Source: Siminovitchia acidinfaciens
GTDB lineage: Bacteria; Bacillota; Bacilli; Bacillales; Bacillaceae_C
Assembly (NCBI RefSeq): GCF_003605385.1
Contig: NZ_QYTV02000004.1
Coordinates: forward strand, 124,001-188,000
DNA length: 64,000 nt
Direction: 5' to 3'
The notes under the pieces were generated by a model. That model worked only from the letters and a program-made list of their open reading frames with translations, made no database searches and had not been told where the DNA came from. Below are positions 1 to 8,489 of the stretch, piece by piece. Every line of letters starts with the position of its first letter. The first letter of the stretch is position 1. Made by a program: the position numbers and the translations under genes.

Positions 1-1
1 T

Positions 2-151
2 AATTTATTAAAAAATGATATTCTAATCATTGAAAACCTCATAAACTTAGACAAGATTAAGCAAAGCAGATTTAACTTTATTGGCATGCCTTTGAGGTTA
101 AGAGAAGCAACTGGCTCTCCAATTAGAGCAATTGCTTTTGTGGACCAGTAA
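2..151 (+). CDS. Cyclase-family (kynurenine formamidase-like) hydrolase, C-terminal end only
   Basis: The open frame enters from the left edge and ends at TAA 149-151, giving about 49 residues. The tail reads IENLINLDKI, then FNFIGMPLRLREATGSPIRAIA. This matches the usual C-terminus of the cyclase/kynurenine formamidase superfamily (PF04199), metal-dependent hydrolases that open amide or lactone rings. The start and the metal-binding HxGTHxD motif lie outside the window. A perfect hairpin follows about 60 bases later. The family call rests on the tail alone; the substrate is unknown. Confidence 0.6.
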   Translation, partial: NLLKNDILIIENLINLDKIKQSRFNFIGMPLRLREATGSPIRAIAFVDQ

Positions 152-209
152 TTTTAAAAATTCAATGTAGTAGTGGCAAGTGGTTGAAAAAATTAAAAAA
201 GCAAATTTT

Positions 210-250
210 CCCTCTAAGTTCCGATTATTGTTTTATCGGAACTTAGAGGG
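210..250. terminator. Perfect 16-bp hairpin, probable bidirectional terminator
   Basis: CCCTCTAAGTTCCGAT (210-225) pairs perfectly with 235-250 around a 9-base loop. It is flanked by an A-rich tract on the left and a T-rich tract on the right. It separates the plus-strand cyclase tail from the minus-strand isochorismatase remnant and could serve both. Confidence 0.7.
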
Positions 251-257
251 TTTCCAC

Positions 258-690
258 ATTACATTTTATAACCTCCGTACATTGCGTCTCTTGCAGCAGC
301 AAAACAGCAATCTTCTGTTGTCAGACCAACAATCACCACAGTCTCTATTCCTTTGTCCCGTAAAATAATATCCAAATAAGTACCGAAGAAAGCTCTGTAA
401 CGATGCTTTTTAATTACAGGTTCATTTTCTACGGGGCAACCTCTGGGTAAATCTCACTTCCCGGCTCGCCCACGCCCCTCCAGCAAATATCTCCGAACAA
501 GCTAGCACCGATCCGTCTTTTCTATGGACATAGGCGGTATAAATAACTGCGATTCCTCTGCTTCTTGAAAACCCAGAACTTTTTTAGCCTAGCAACATCT
601 CTTGTCCCATCGCTGTCTCTAACGGTGCTCCTGCTACCATAAAATCCTTTTGCATATCTACCACCAAAAAGGCCGTTTTTTTGATTTATC
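258..690 (-). pseudogene. Decayed isochorismatase-family cysteine hydrolase (N-terminal and central part)
   Basis: On the minus strand this segment aligns over most of its length with the intact gene at 34578-35234; identity is roughly 80-85% by eye. The recognisable stretch ENEPVIKKHRYRAFF and then IETVVIVGLTTEDCCFAAARDAMY includes the catalytic cysteine region. Stops and small deletions break the frame in the middle, around 440-480 and 590-600. Homology stops near 258-266 and the last 60 or so codons are absent. It is therefore a fragment of a second gene copy. A third fragment, holding only the missing C-terminal part, lies at 24623-24841. Confidence 0.85.
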
Positions 691-743
691 AAGAGGATTC
701 ATATTCACTATTTGTTATTTTGAAGTATGGCATCACCCTCTAA

Positions 744-775
744 AACAAAAAGCGCGTATCCTCGCGCTTTTTGTT
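744..775 (-). terminator. Terminator of the 787-9470 operon
   Basis: AACAAAAAGCGCG (744-756) pairs with 763-775. Read on the minus strand, the stem ends in a run of T. It lies 12 bases past the stop of the last operon gene. Confidence 0.85.
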
Positions 776-786
776 CAAAAAAACTA

Positions 787-1320
787 TTATTCTCCCTCCG
801 ACGAGACTAATGAATTCTGGTAATCCTTCCGCCACAAATCAATGTACTCCTCAGCATTTTTAATGATTTCGTTTACTTCTTCTTTCGTCAGATCGCGCAC
901 TACCTTTGCAGGAATGCCCATAGCCAATGTACCTGAAGGAATGACGGCACCCGGGGTGACGAGAGCGCCAGCGGCGACTTGAGCACCTTTTTTAACGACC
1001 GCCCCATCCAGGATTGTTGCTCCAATCCCGATCAAAGCTTCATCTTCAATAGTACATGCATGGAGGATTACACCGTGTCCAATTGTAACTTTCTTTCCTA
1101 TTTTTAGTGGAAGTTCGGGCGTAACATGACAGATACTTCCATCTTGTATATTGGATCCTTCTCCAATTTCAATATAATTGCCATCATCCCCTCTTAATAC
1201 CGCTTGTGGCCAGATACTGACATCCTTGGCAATTCGTACATCCCCAATGACCTGAGCAGATTCATGTATAAAAGTTTCCGAATGAATGGAAGGTATTCTT
1301 CCCCTTAAATATTGAATCAT
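787..1320 (-). CDS. Gamma-carbonic anhydrase-like hexapeptide-repeat protein (CaiE/PaaY/YrdA type)
   Basis: The product has 177 aa and a left-handed beta-helix of hexapeptide repeats. Three histidines sit at the metal-ligand positions of gamma carbonic anhydrases (H65 in SICHVT, H82 and H87 in IGHGVILHAC). The family includes true carbonic anhydrases, PaaY (a CoA thioesterase) and CaiE. It is the last gene of the operon, next to a class III CoA-transferase and near a crotonase, the same company CaiE keeps in carnitine operons. A role in clearing or protecting CoA intermediates is therefore more likely than housekeeping bicarbonate chemistry, but this is inference. The ATG follows a GGGGG ribosome site at a rather wide 11-base spacing. 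Confidence 0.85.
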   Translation of the reverse strand: MIQYLRGRIPSIHSETFIHESAQVIGDVRIAKDVSIWPQAVLRGDDGNYIEIGEGSNIQDGSICHVTPELPLKIGKKVTIGHGVILHACTIEDEALIGIGATILDGAVVKKGAQVAAGALVTPGAVIPSGTLAMGIPAKVVRDLTKEEVNEIIKNAEEYIDLWRKDYQNSLVSSEGE

Positions 1321-1339
1321 CTTGTATACATCCCCCTTT

Positions 1340-2497
1340 TCACCTGGATAATGCAGTTGGCTCCAATCCGAGCTCGGTTAAAATTTCCTCGTTATGCTGG
1401 CCCAAGACCGGTGCTGCTTTTTGAATTTTCCCAGGTGTTTTCGATAGTTTAACAGGGATGCCCAACGCTTTTATTTTTCCGGCAACAGGATGCTCGACCT
1501 CTTCCACCATTTGCCTTGCAAAGGTATGCGGATCATTCAGGGACTCAGAGTACGTATTGATTGGTCCTGCAGGAATTCCGACTTCTTCAAATTTTTCCAG
1601 CCAGTACGACCTCGGATGTTCACTCGTTTTTTCCTCAATTAAACTCACAAATACATCCAGGTGCTTAATTCTGGACGGATCGTCCTCAAAGCGTTCGTCA
1701 TCCAAAAATTCCGGTCTACCGATGATGCGGCAAAACTCTGGCCAATGATGAGGCGTGTCCGCACCGACTGTAAAGTATCCGTCACTTGCTTTGAATGCCT
1801 GGTAAGGAGCTGAAAGCCTGTGCCCGCTTCCTGTAGGCATTGGCATCTCGCCGCTTACCCAATATTGTGTACTTTCCCAAACGGAGAGTGCCAACCCTGT
1901 GTCAAATAATGACGCATCGATATATTGCCCTTCATTGCTATATTCCCGTGAATACAGGGCTGAGAGAATTCCATATACAGCAAACAATGCAACGCCCAAG
2001 TCTGTAATAGGAAGGCCACATTTAACAGGATTTCCGCCTCTTTCCCCCGTAACACTCATAATTCCTGTCATGCCTTGTGCAATGAGGTCATATCCTCCTC
2101 GGGAAGAATAAGGACCAAATTGTCCAAAGCCGGAAATCGAACAATAAATCAAGCGAGGATTGATCTTGTTCAATGTTTCATAATCAACGCCCAGTCTCTT
2201 GGAAACGCCAGGCCGATAGTTTTCTACAAGAATATCTGCAGTTTCTATTAATTTATAAAAGACTTCTCTGCCTTCCTCTGATTTCAAATTGATCGTCATG
2301 CTTCTTTTATTTCTGTTAATGGCCATAAAAGCAGCGCTTTGTCCATCAATATGCGGGGGCCATCTTCTCGTATTTTCTCCGCTCGGTGGTTCAATTTTAA
2401 TTACATCTGCCCCCATGTCTGCTAAAAGCATACTGCAGTATGGACCCGCCATCACCTGACTAACATCTACAACACGAATGCCTTTCAATGCGCTCAT
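1340..2497 (-). CDS. Class III CoA-transferase (CaiB/BaiF family)
   Basis: This enzyme moves CoA from an acyl-CoA donor to a free carboxylate, activating a substrate in the cytoplasm. About 385 aa, the usual length for the family. Seen: the N-terminal signature LKGIRVVDVSQVMAGP, the NRNKRSMTINLK stretch, and the conserved aspartate in PITDLGVALFAVYG that forms the acyl-anhydride in formyl-CoA transferases. An ATG at 2497 fits a GAAGGG site better than the TTG at 2506, which lies almost inside the ribosome site. Upstream is an M29-like enzyme and downstream the hexapeptide protein. The acyl donor and acceptor cannot be read from sequence. Confidence 0.9.
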   Translation of the reverse strand: MSALKGIRVVDVSQVMAGPYCSMLLADMGADVIKIEPPSGENTRRWPPHIDGQSAAFMAINRNKRSMTINLKSEEGREVFYKLIETADILVENYRPGVSKRLGVDYETLNKINPRLIYCSISGFGQFGPYSSRGGYDLIAQGMTGIMSVTGERGGNPVKCGLPITDLGVALFAVYGILSALYSREYSNEGQYIDASLFDTGLALSVWESTQYWVSGEMPMPTGSGHRLSAPYQAFKASDGYFTVGADTPHHWPEFCRIIGRPEFLDDERFEDDPSRIKHLDVFVSLIEEKTSEHPRSYWLEKFEEVGIPAGPINTYSESLNDPHTFARQMVEEVEHPVAGKIKALGIPVKLSKTPGKIQKAAPVLGQHNEEILTELGLEPTALSR

Positions 2498-2548
2498 CTT
2501 ATCCAATCCCTTCTCTTTCTAATCTTTGATGAATGTTATTGAATTTAA

Positions 2549-3541
2549 TTAAGAATTAACTAAGTCATTTTCAAATAGGTGAAGTTGATTATTCTGCAAT
2601 ACGGTTTGCCCGTCAATTTCAACAGTTGCGTCCTTTACAACCATGTCATAATGTCCATTGGCAACAATTTTTCCGCCTATATACGCATTTGTCCCTATGG
2701 CTATATGAATCGTTCCGAATACTCCCTCATCACTCAGCATGCTATTTTCCAATTCACATTCAGGGTTCATCCCGATTCCAAATTCACCAATGACGTAAAT
2801 ATTACCATCCTCATCATTTTTTTCTTCTAACACTTTCTTGAACGCTTCTGCTTCTTTACCGCCCGTAATACTAACCGCCCTGCCTTGCTTAAACTCTACA
2901 ACAACCGGGGTTTCCACCAAGCCCACACCTGGTATACTTCCATCTACCACCAGAACGCCTTCAGCCGAATCTTCCACTGGCGCGATACTGGATTCAATGC
3001 AATGTGCTGCAGAAACATCTTCTGTATTGGCGAATCCTGTCAGCGCCCTTCCTTCCCGTCCTTTGAGCGAAATCTTTAAATCCGTCCCACTTGGAGTAGT
3101 GATTCGGGCACTTTCCCCTTTTGTCAATAACTCAGAGAGCCTTTCCACATTGGGCCTGATTGCTTCGAAATCAGCATTTAACCCTTTGCTTAGTAAAATA
3201 TCATCATGGGACTCTGGCAAAATAAGTATTCTTGCTCCTGACTTCTGCGCTTCATGCCGCGCTTTTGTATGAGCGATATTATAAGTGGTAGGAGCGATGA
3301 CGACATCCACTTCTCTCATAGCTACCGCTACCGGCCCCGGTAAAGCATCGCCATGACCTTTTCTTGGCGGCATTGACATGGTGATAGGTTCTGCCCCCAA
3401 AGAATATGCAACGGAAGCAAGCGTTTTTGCTATAGTCTCAGTCAAGAAATCTGTTAGTATAAGAACCTTTTCTCCTTCTTTAACTCCGGCCAATGTTTTT
3501 ACGAGGGCGGTTGCACCCCTGTATTTCATTGTTTCTTTCAT
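2549..3541 (-). CDS. M29 aminopeptidase / 2,5-dihydroxypyridine dioxygenase (NicX)-like metalloenzyme, copy 1
   Basis: The product has 330 aa. The C-terminal half carries the metal-ligand pattern of the M29 fold: E in EFGIG, E in DEGVFGTIH, H in TIHIAIG, and H-x-D in GHYDMVV. The same fold serves leucyl aminopeptidases (two metals) and the ring-cleaving Fe(II) enzyme NicX (H, H, D ligands), so both activities are open. It is shorter than classic AmpS/T aminopeptidases, which are about 400 aa. A paralogue, the first gene of the same operon, lies at 8490-9470. The company of a CoA-transferase, a crotonase and organic-acid transporters argues for a catabolic rather than a peptidase role (inference). 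The start follows GGGGGAGC. Confidence 0.75.
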   Translation of the reverse strand: MKETMKYRGATALVKTLAGVKEGEKVLILTDFLTETIAKTLASVAYSLGAEPITMSMPPRKGHGDALPGPVAVAMREVDVVIAPTTYNIAHTKARHEAQKSGARILILPESHDDILLSKGLNADFEAIRPNVERLSELLTKGESARITTPSGTDLKISLKGREGRALTGFANTEDVSAAHCIESSIAPVEDSAEGVLVVDGSIPGVGLVETPVVVEFKQGRAVSITGGKEAEAFKKVLEEKNDEDGNIYVIGEFGIGMNPECELENSMLSDEGVFGTIHIAIGTNAYIGGKIVANGHYDMVVKDATVEIDGQTVLQNNQLHLFENDLVNS

Positions 3542-3564
3542 TCTGACAGCTCCCCCTATAGGTG

Positions 3565-4329
3565 TTATTTCCCAACGAACACAGGCGTTTCTTTATTGAA
3601 AAATGCTTCTATGGCGTGCTTGTGGTCTCTTGTATCCTGGCATCTTACGAATGCATCCAACTCCTCAGACATGGCTTCCTCCCAAGTAGAATCCATAGTC
3701 GTTTGGATGATATGCTTTGCATTTTGAACAGCAACCGGAGCCCGGGATGCGATCATCTCAGCCCATTCCATGGCTTCTTTCATCAATTGATCATGTGGAA
3801 CCACTGCATTGGCCAAACCCCTTTGGTTTAGTTCCTCCGCCTTCACAGTTCTGCCGGTTAAAATGATATCCTTTGCATAAGCTTCTCCTACGAGCCGCAC
3901 TAACCGTGTCGGTCCAACAACTAATCCTACTTTGACCCCTGCAGCGCATAGCTTTGCATTCTCGGACATCACCCGGAAGTCACAAGCCAGAACCAATTCA
4001 AATCCTCCGCCAAAAGCATATCCGTTTACGGCAGCAATGACAGGCTGCGGCATTTCGTTGACAATGTCATAAATTCTGCAATCTTCTTCCAAAAATTGGC
4101 GCACTGTCTCTTGGGTTAATTCCCCTTCTTCATTTAAATCGGCACCTGCACAAAATGCTCGGTCGCCTTCCCCTGTTAAAATAATCACCCTTACATCAGG
4201 ATTTGTTTTCAACTTTTCCATAAAAGGAACAAACTCATCCCTAAACTCTTTCGTTAAAATATTCATCGGCGGATTATTGATTGTGACCGTACAAATATAA
4301 TTGGCTATATCAACTTTTACATAATTCAT
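3565..4329 (-). CDS. Enoyl-CoA hydratase/isomerase (crotonase) family protein
   Basis: The product has 254 aa with a typical crotonase fold. The oxyanion-hole stretch RAFCAGADLNE and a second one, GYAFGGGFELVLACD, are present; the latter carries the first catalytic glutamate. The second usual glutamate (the E of the QPEI.LG motif in hydratases) is replaced: the aligned stretch reads CAAGVKVGLVVG. This points away from a classic hydratase, toward an isomerase, hydrolase or decarboxylase in the family. The ATG overlaps the TGA of the permease gene (ATGA), and AGGAG lies 8 bases upstream. Confidence 0.88.
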   Translation of the reverse strand: MNYVKVDIANYICTVTINNPPMNILTKEFRDEFVPFMEKLKTNPDVRVIILTGEGDRAFCAGADLNEEGELTQETVRQFLEEDCRIYDIVNEMPQPVIAAVNGYAFGGGFELVLACDFRVMSENAKLCAAGVKVGLVVGPTRLVRLVGEAYAKDIILTGRTVKAEELNQRGLANAVVPHDQLMKEAMEWAEMIASRAPVAVQNAKHIIQTTMDSTWEEAMSEELDAFVRCQDTRDHKHAIEAFFNKETPVFVGK

Positions 4330-5459
4330 ATTGCTTTCTCCTCTCTAAGTTTTTTAGTCGTCTTTTCTGAAAAATCCTCAAGTGTGCCATCAATGCCTTT
4401 ACTTCTTTGATATTTATCCCAATAGATGACGGCAAGCGGACATAAAATCGATGTTGTGATGGCAGCAATGGATATTTGTATGGTTGCGAGATTAGCAATA
4501 TCTTGGAAAGCTTGTGCTTTTTCGACAGACATGAGGCCTGCCCCTGCACTAACAGAAGCAGCTGCCGCTACTGCAGCCGGTGTTCCAACTGCATTCCCTG
4601 CCGTTGAAGCCTCAGCCACTGGGCCAATAGTGCTCTTCTCCCCAAACAACTTGTATACTGCTATACCAGCCGCACCCGTGAAAATTACAGTTGCAAATCC
4701 TAATACAAGCCCTCCCCAAACTGCTTCGGGTTCGAAGAAACTCATGAAGTTCATTCCTGCACCAAGGCAGAAAGCAAAGAACGGAACAAGTAATGTTTCA
4801 CCAGGCTTTAAAAATTCCCTGATATCTTCATCCAAATTACCTAAAACCATCCCTAATACAATCGGGAGCAAAACAGCTATGAAGGCAATGATAGGAAAGT
4901 TGGCACCCACCATCCCTAGGGCAATCATTGTCATAAAAGGTCCATCGTTTAAACACAGAACCGAAACGGCCCCAACATCCGAACGATTTCCATATTGGCC
5001 TGTTAAAACGGCATACATCCCCTCATTACCGTTCGTCATCCCTGCAATAATCGCCAAAGTAGATAAACCTAGGAAACCATGCATAGGGTCAAATACCATA
5101 CCGAACCCTATACCAATCGCAATTCCTGTAAGACCCTTACTGAGTGTTAAAATAACCCCTTTTTTCAAAGCTCTTCCGCCTACACGCAAGTTCATCTGGC
5201 TGCCGGCACAGAAAAGAAACAACCCGATTAATGTTAGCGTTCCAGTTTTAAATAGTGCTTCTGAAAATCCACCAATTCTCATAAACTCGTAAATGCCTTC
5301 TTCAACCGGGGCAACTCCCAGAGATTTAAGGAAGTTCATGACAAATGGTAAATGGAGCTGATCAATCGTATTAAAAAGAGCTCCGAGCATAAGTGGGACA
5401 ACCATTAATCCGCCGGGCACTTTCTCAATCGTTTGCTTAATTTTCAATAAACTCACCAC
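4326..5459 (-). CDS. 2-keto-3-deoxygluconate permease family transporter (KdgT-like)
   Basis: An integral membrane carrier of 377 aa with about ten hydrophobic segments. It begins KQTIEKVPGGLMVVPLMLGALFNT, the KdgT family signature, and contains FLFCAGSQMNLR and EASTAGNAVGTPAAVAAA typical of the family. KdgT proteins are proton symporters of ketodeoxy sugar acids. This one is longer than E. coli KdgT by a charged C-terminal tail of about 30 residues. It shares an operon with a second carboxylate transporter, the Tct system, so the true cargo may be another organic acid. Confidence 0.85.
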   Translation of the reverse strand: MVSLLKIKQTIEKVPGGLMVVPLMLGALFNTIDQLHLPFVMNFLKSLGVAPVEEGIYEFMRIGGFSEALFKTGTLTLIGLFLFCAGSQMNLRVGGRALKKGVILTLSKGLTGIAIGIGFGMVFDPMHGFLGLSTLAIIAGMTNGNEGMYAVLTGQYGNRSDVGAVSVLCLNDGPFMTMIALGMVGANFPIIAFIAVLLPIVLGMVLGNLDEDIREFLKPGETLLVPFFAFCLGAGMNFMSFFEPEAVWGGLVLGFATVIFTGAAGIAVYKLFGEKSTIGPVAEASTAGNAVGTPAAVAAAASVSAGAGLMSVEKAQAFQDIANLATIQISIAAITTSILCPLAVIYWDKYQRSKGIDGTLEDFSEKTTKKLREEKAI

Positions 5460-5491
5460 CGTTAGTTATTCCGCAGTCAAGATACGTTGCA

Positions 5492-5932
5492 TTAAGGAAA
5501 GCTGATTAACATGACTTTTTCAAAAAACACATATAAGAACCCGATCATTCCAAGTGAAATGAACGTTGCCGTATACCACCGGACTTCTTTAAAATACAAA
5601 AGTCCAACGACAAGGAAAACAAACGAGGAGGCCAAAAATCCGATCAAAGGCATGACAAGGAATATATAAACTGCCGTAAGTATTATGAATACGACTCCTC
5701 TTTTTATTGCTGGCAAAGGAAGCTTTTCTGTTCCTTGTTTTTCACTGTTTTTAAAAGAAAGAACTAATTGCCAAACTGCAAGTCCCATCAATATAAATCC
5801 CAACAGCATAGGAAAGGACCTCGACGAGTTTAATAGATGCTCTCCTTTTGGAAATTGATAGCTTTCCACTACAAAAAACAATCCGATGACTAGGACGATG
5901 ATTCCCAGGAAAAAGTCCTTATTGACTCTCAT
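5492..5932 (-). CDS. tctB: TctB-type small membrane subunit of a tripartite tricarboxylate transporter
   Basis: The product has 146 aa with four predicted hydrophobic segments (about 8-24, 40-60, 78-105 and 118-140), the standard topology of TctB. It partners the large TctA channel and the extracytoplasmic TctC binding protein; all three genes are adjacent. The start ATG overlaps the tctC stop (ATGA), which implies translational coupling. Confidence 0.88.
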   Translation of the reverse strand: MRVNKDFFLGIIVLVIGLFFVVESYQFPKGEHLLNSSRSFPMLLGFILMGLAVWQLVLSFKNSEKQGTEKLPLPAIKRGVVFIILTAVYIFLVMPLIGFLASSFVFLVVGLLYFKEVRWYTATFISLGMIGFLYVFFEKVMLISFP

Positions 5933-6963
5933 TCATCCTCAGGCCTCTCTATCCCCACATCTTCGGGGGAACGTTCCCCTGCACCAATGTCATATAGAAG
6001 CCAGCTGATTTTTTCTGTATCTTTTTTTGCGTATTCTTGACTATCTGCAATGTCAGTTAATACAATAGCCTTTTGCTTAACAAATTTCTTAAATTCTTCA
6101 CTTTCGATGGCTTTATCATAAGCATCTCTAATTTTTTCAACAATCTCATCAGGTGTTCCCGCTTTTACTGCTGGCCCCCACCAAGTTCCCTGCGGTACAA
6201 AAGGCTCCAATTCAGAAACATATTTTGTTACGGGCTCAATTTCGCCAAAATCTTCAACCTCCATCGGCTTGTTGTCCATTACAGCCAACGACCTTAAATC
6301 CCCGGCCCTAAGTAGATCCACAACTTCATTCACCCCACTGATTGCAAAGTCTACTTCACCTTTCATCGCTGCCATTGCTGCGTTGGTTCCAGATTCATAC
6401 GTAATAATTTCTGCATCACCGCCAATTGCATTATTCACGATCGCCAGCGTTACATGCCATGGATCACCAATTCCAGCAACTGCTACTTTTGCCTTTCCGC
6501 TTTGCAATAGTTCAACCAGATCATCAAACGTTTGCAGTTCTGAATCTTTGTTTACAATAAAGTTCGCAATTCCCATAGCACCGATTCCAATTTGCTCAAA
6601 ATCTTTATATGTCAAATCAGTCATCCCCATGGCAGGAAACACACGGACTAAATCAGTCTGGAATAAAACCGTATATCCATCAGCAGCCTGGTCATTTACG
6701 TACTCCAATGCAAGAGCACTTGAAGCACCTGGCATGTTCTTAACAGCAATACTCGTTCCCAATTCTTCTTGAAGTACAGGCTGAACAGATCGAGCCATCG
6801 TATCCGTTCCGCCTCCTTCACCAAAGCCAACCACAATCTCTATCGGCTTTGACGGATACCCATCTTCTTTGCCGGAAACTTCTTTGGCTCCGGACTGTGA
6901 ACACGCTCCAAGCGCTACTAATAAACTAGAGAATAGAATGGGAAGGATCAATTTACGCTTCAC
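5929..6963 (-). CDS. tctC: TctC-type solute-binding lipoprotein of a tripartite tricarboxylate transporter
   Basis: The product has 344 aa. A type II signal peptide ends in the lipobox LGAC (C21), so the protein is anchored to the outer face of the membrane. YPSKPIEIVVGFGEGGGTDTMAR is the hallmark of the Bug/TctC family, which binds carboxylates through the loop after this strand. The GTG start overlaps the TGA of tctA (GTGA) and follows AGGAGG. Gene order tctA-tctC-tctB. The ligand is unknown; the family is used for many aromatic and aliphatic acids. Confidence 0.92.
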   Translation of the reverse strand: MKRKLILPILFSSLLVALGACSQSGAKEVSGKEDGYPSKPIEIVVGFGEGGGTDTMARSVQPVLQEELGTSIAVKNMPGASSALALEYVNDQAADGYTVLFQTDLVRVFPAMGMTDLTYKDFEQIGIGAMGIANFIVNKDSELQTFDDLVELLQSGKAKVAVAGIGDPWHVTLAIVNNAIGGDAEIITYESGTNAAMAAMKGEVDFAISGVNEVVDLLRAGDLRSLAVMDNKPMEVEDFGEIEPVTKYVSELEPFVPQGTWWGPAVKAGTPDEIVEKIRDAYDKAIESEEFKKFVKQKAIVLTDIADSQEYAKKDTEKISWLLYDIGAGERSPEDVGIERPEDE

Positions 6964-8477
6964 GCTGCATTCCTCCTATTGGAAACATTTCCAAATATAT
7001 TTTTTATTTTTTTGGTTAAAAATTGATTTTGATTTAATAAAACAAAAATAATACAAAACAGCATGATCAAGCTTATCGGACGTGTGACAAATGGCAGGAA
7101 AGAAAAGTCTGCACTTACCATCGCTCTTCGGAAATTTTGCTCTGCCATTAATCCAAGAATTAAACCCAGTATCATTGGCGGGGCAGATAAGCCAACTCTT
7201 CGCATTAAATATCCTATAACCCCAAAGGCAAACATGACCGCAATATCAAATGGCCTGCTATTTACCGCGTAAGTGCCGATTACGCTCAGCACGGTAACAA
7301 TTAGTAACACTATACTGCTTGGAATGGTCAATATTTTTTGGAAGAAGAAGCTAAAGAACAAGCCGAACACGAGCATAAATAAACTGGCTACAATGATAAT
7401 CGCAAAAAACTGGCCAAAAATATCTGGGTTTTGCTGGGTTAACAATGGGCCAGGCTGAAGCCCGTGAAGCAATAACCCTCCGATAATAACTGCCGTAACA
7501 GCATCCCCTGGAATCCCCAATGTCAACATGGGGATATAGGAGCCGGGAACACATGCATTGTTAGCTGTTTCAGCAGCAACAATCCCTTCCGGGTTGCCCT
7601 TTCCAAAGGTTTCCGGACTTTTACTGCTACGCTTGGCCATATCATACGAAACCCAGGAAGCAATATCAGCTCCAAGTCCTGGAATAGCTCCAATGACCGC
7701 ACCTGTTACGGAAGACTTTGCCCCCAGCGGAAAAAACTTACCCAGCATTCTCAATGGAGGAAACATGGATTTCAGCCCTTCCGGCTTTAAGGGCGGTCTC
7801 ATCTTACTAAAAGATTCAATGACCTCAGCGATTCCAAAAACCCCGATTAAAACGGCAATTAAATTAAATCCATCCATTAGAGCGCTTTCACCAAAGGTGA
7901 AACGCTGGGCACCTGAAATCGAATCAATTCCAATCGTAGCCAAGCTTAAGCCAATAAAACCGGACATCAGTCCTTTTACCAATGATTCAGATGCCAGATT
8001 CGCACTTATGATGATACCCAGCATAGCTAACAGAAAATATTCCCATGATCCAAAGTGGACACTCAGTTTTGACAGCAGAGGAGCGCCGATTAAAAACAGA
8101 ATTCCTGCCAAAACACCGCCTACGAAAGATTGAAACGTCGCCAGTCCTCTAGCCAATCCTCCTTCACCTCGCCTGGCCATCGGATATCCGTCGAGGGCAG
8201 TGGCAGCAGCTGCCGGTGTCCCGGGAATATTCAAGAAAATCGCTGATGTAGAACCGCCGTAAGTACCCGCAATGTGAATGGAAACGATCAGGATAATCGC
8301 TTCAAGCCAGTCCATGCCCCAAGTAAAAGAGATCAAAAGAGAAACACCCATTGTGGTGGTTAATCCAGGAAGCGATCCCACTACCATTCCTGCAACTGTA
8401 CCGATAATAAAGAGCAGCAGAAACTTTAATGAAAAAATATCAACAAAAGAACCGGCCAGTGAGCTTATATCGAGCAA
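6960..8477 (-). CDS. tctA: TctA-type large channel subunit of a tripartite tricarboxylate transporter
   Basis: The product has 505 aa and about 12 membrane segments. Seen: the family glycine-rich stretch VGSLPGLTTTMGVSLLISFTWGM near the N-terminus, GGSTSAIFLNIPGTPAA, and the second LGIPGDAVTAVIIGGLLLHGLQPGP. This is the secondary-active transport subunit, driven by an ion gradient. The TTG start is set by AGGAGGT 8 bases upstream; the ATG touching that site is out of frame. It lies 13 bases downstream of the first operon gene. Confidence 0.93.
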   Translation of the reverse strand: MLDISSLAGSFVDIFSLKFLLLFIIGTVAGMVVGSLPGLTTTMGVSLLISFTWGMDWLEAIILIVSIHIAGTYGGSTSAIFLNIPGTPAAAATALDGYPMARRGEGGLARGLATFQSFVGGVLAGILFLIGAPLLSKLSVHFGSWEYFLLAMLGIIISANLASESLVKGLMSGFIGLSLATIGIDSISGAQRFTFGESALMDGFNLIAVLIGVFGIAEVIESFSKMRPPLKPEGLKSMFPPLRMLGKFFPLGAKSSVTGAVIGAIPGLGADIASWVSYDMAKRSSKSPETFGKGNPEGIVAAETANNACVPGSYIPMLTLGIPGDAVTAVIIGGLLLHGLQPGPLLTQQNPDIFGQFFAIIIVASLFMLVFGLFFSFFFQKILTIPSSIVLLIVTVLSVIGTYAVNSRPFDIAVMFAFGVIGYLMRRVGLSAPPMILGLILGLMAEQNFRRAMVSADFSFLPFVTRPISLIMLFCIIFVLLNQNQFLTKKIKNIFGNVSNRRNAA

Positions 8478-8489
8478 AAGACATACCTC

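Noticed and set aside
2579-3272. Plus-strand frames up to 144 codons across the M29-like gene
   Set aside because: Shadows of a strongly supported minus-strand gene; their products lack motifs.
4426-5292. 288-codon plus-strand frame opposite the KdgT-like permease
   Set aside because: Long only because of the composition of a membrane protein gene on the other strand; no ribosome site and no family similarity.
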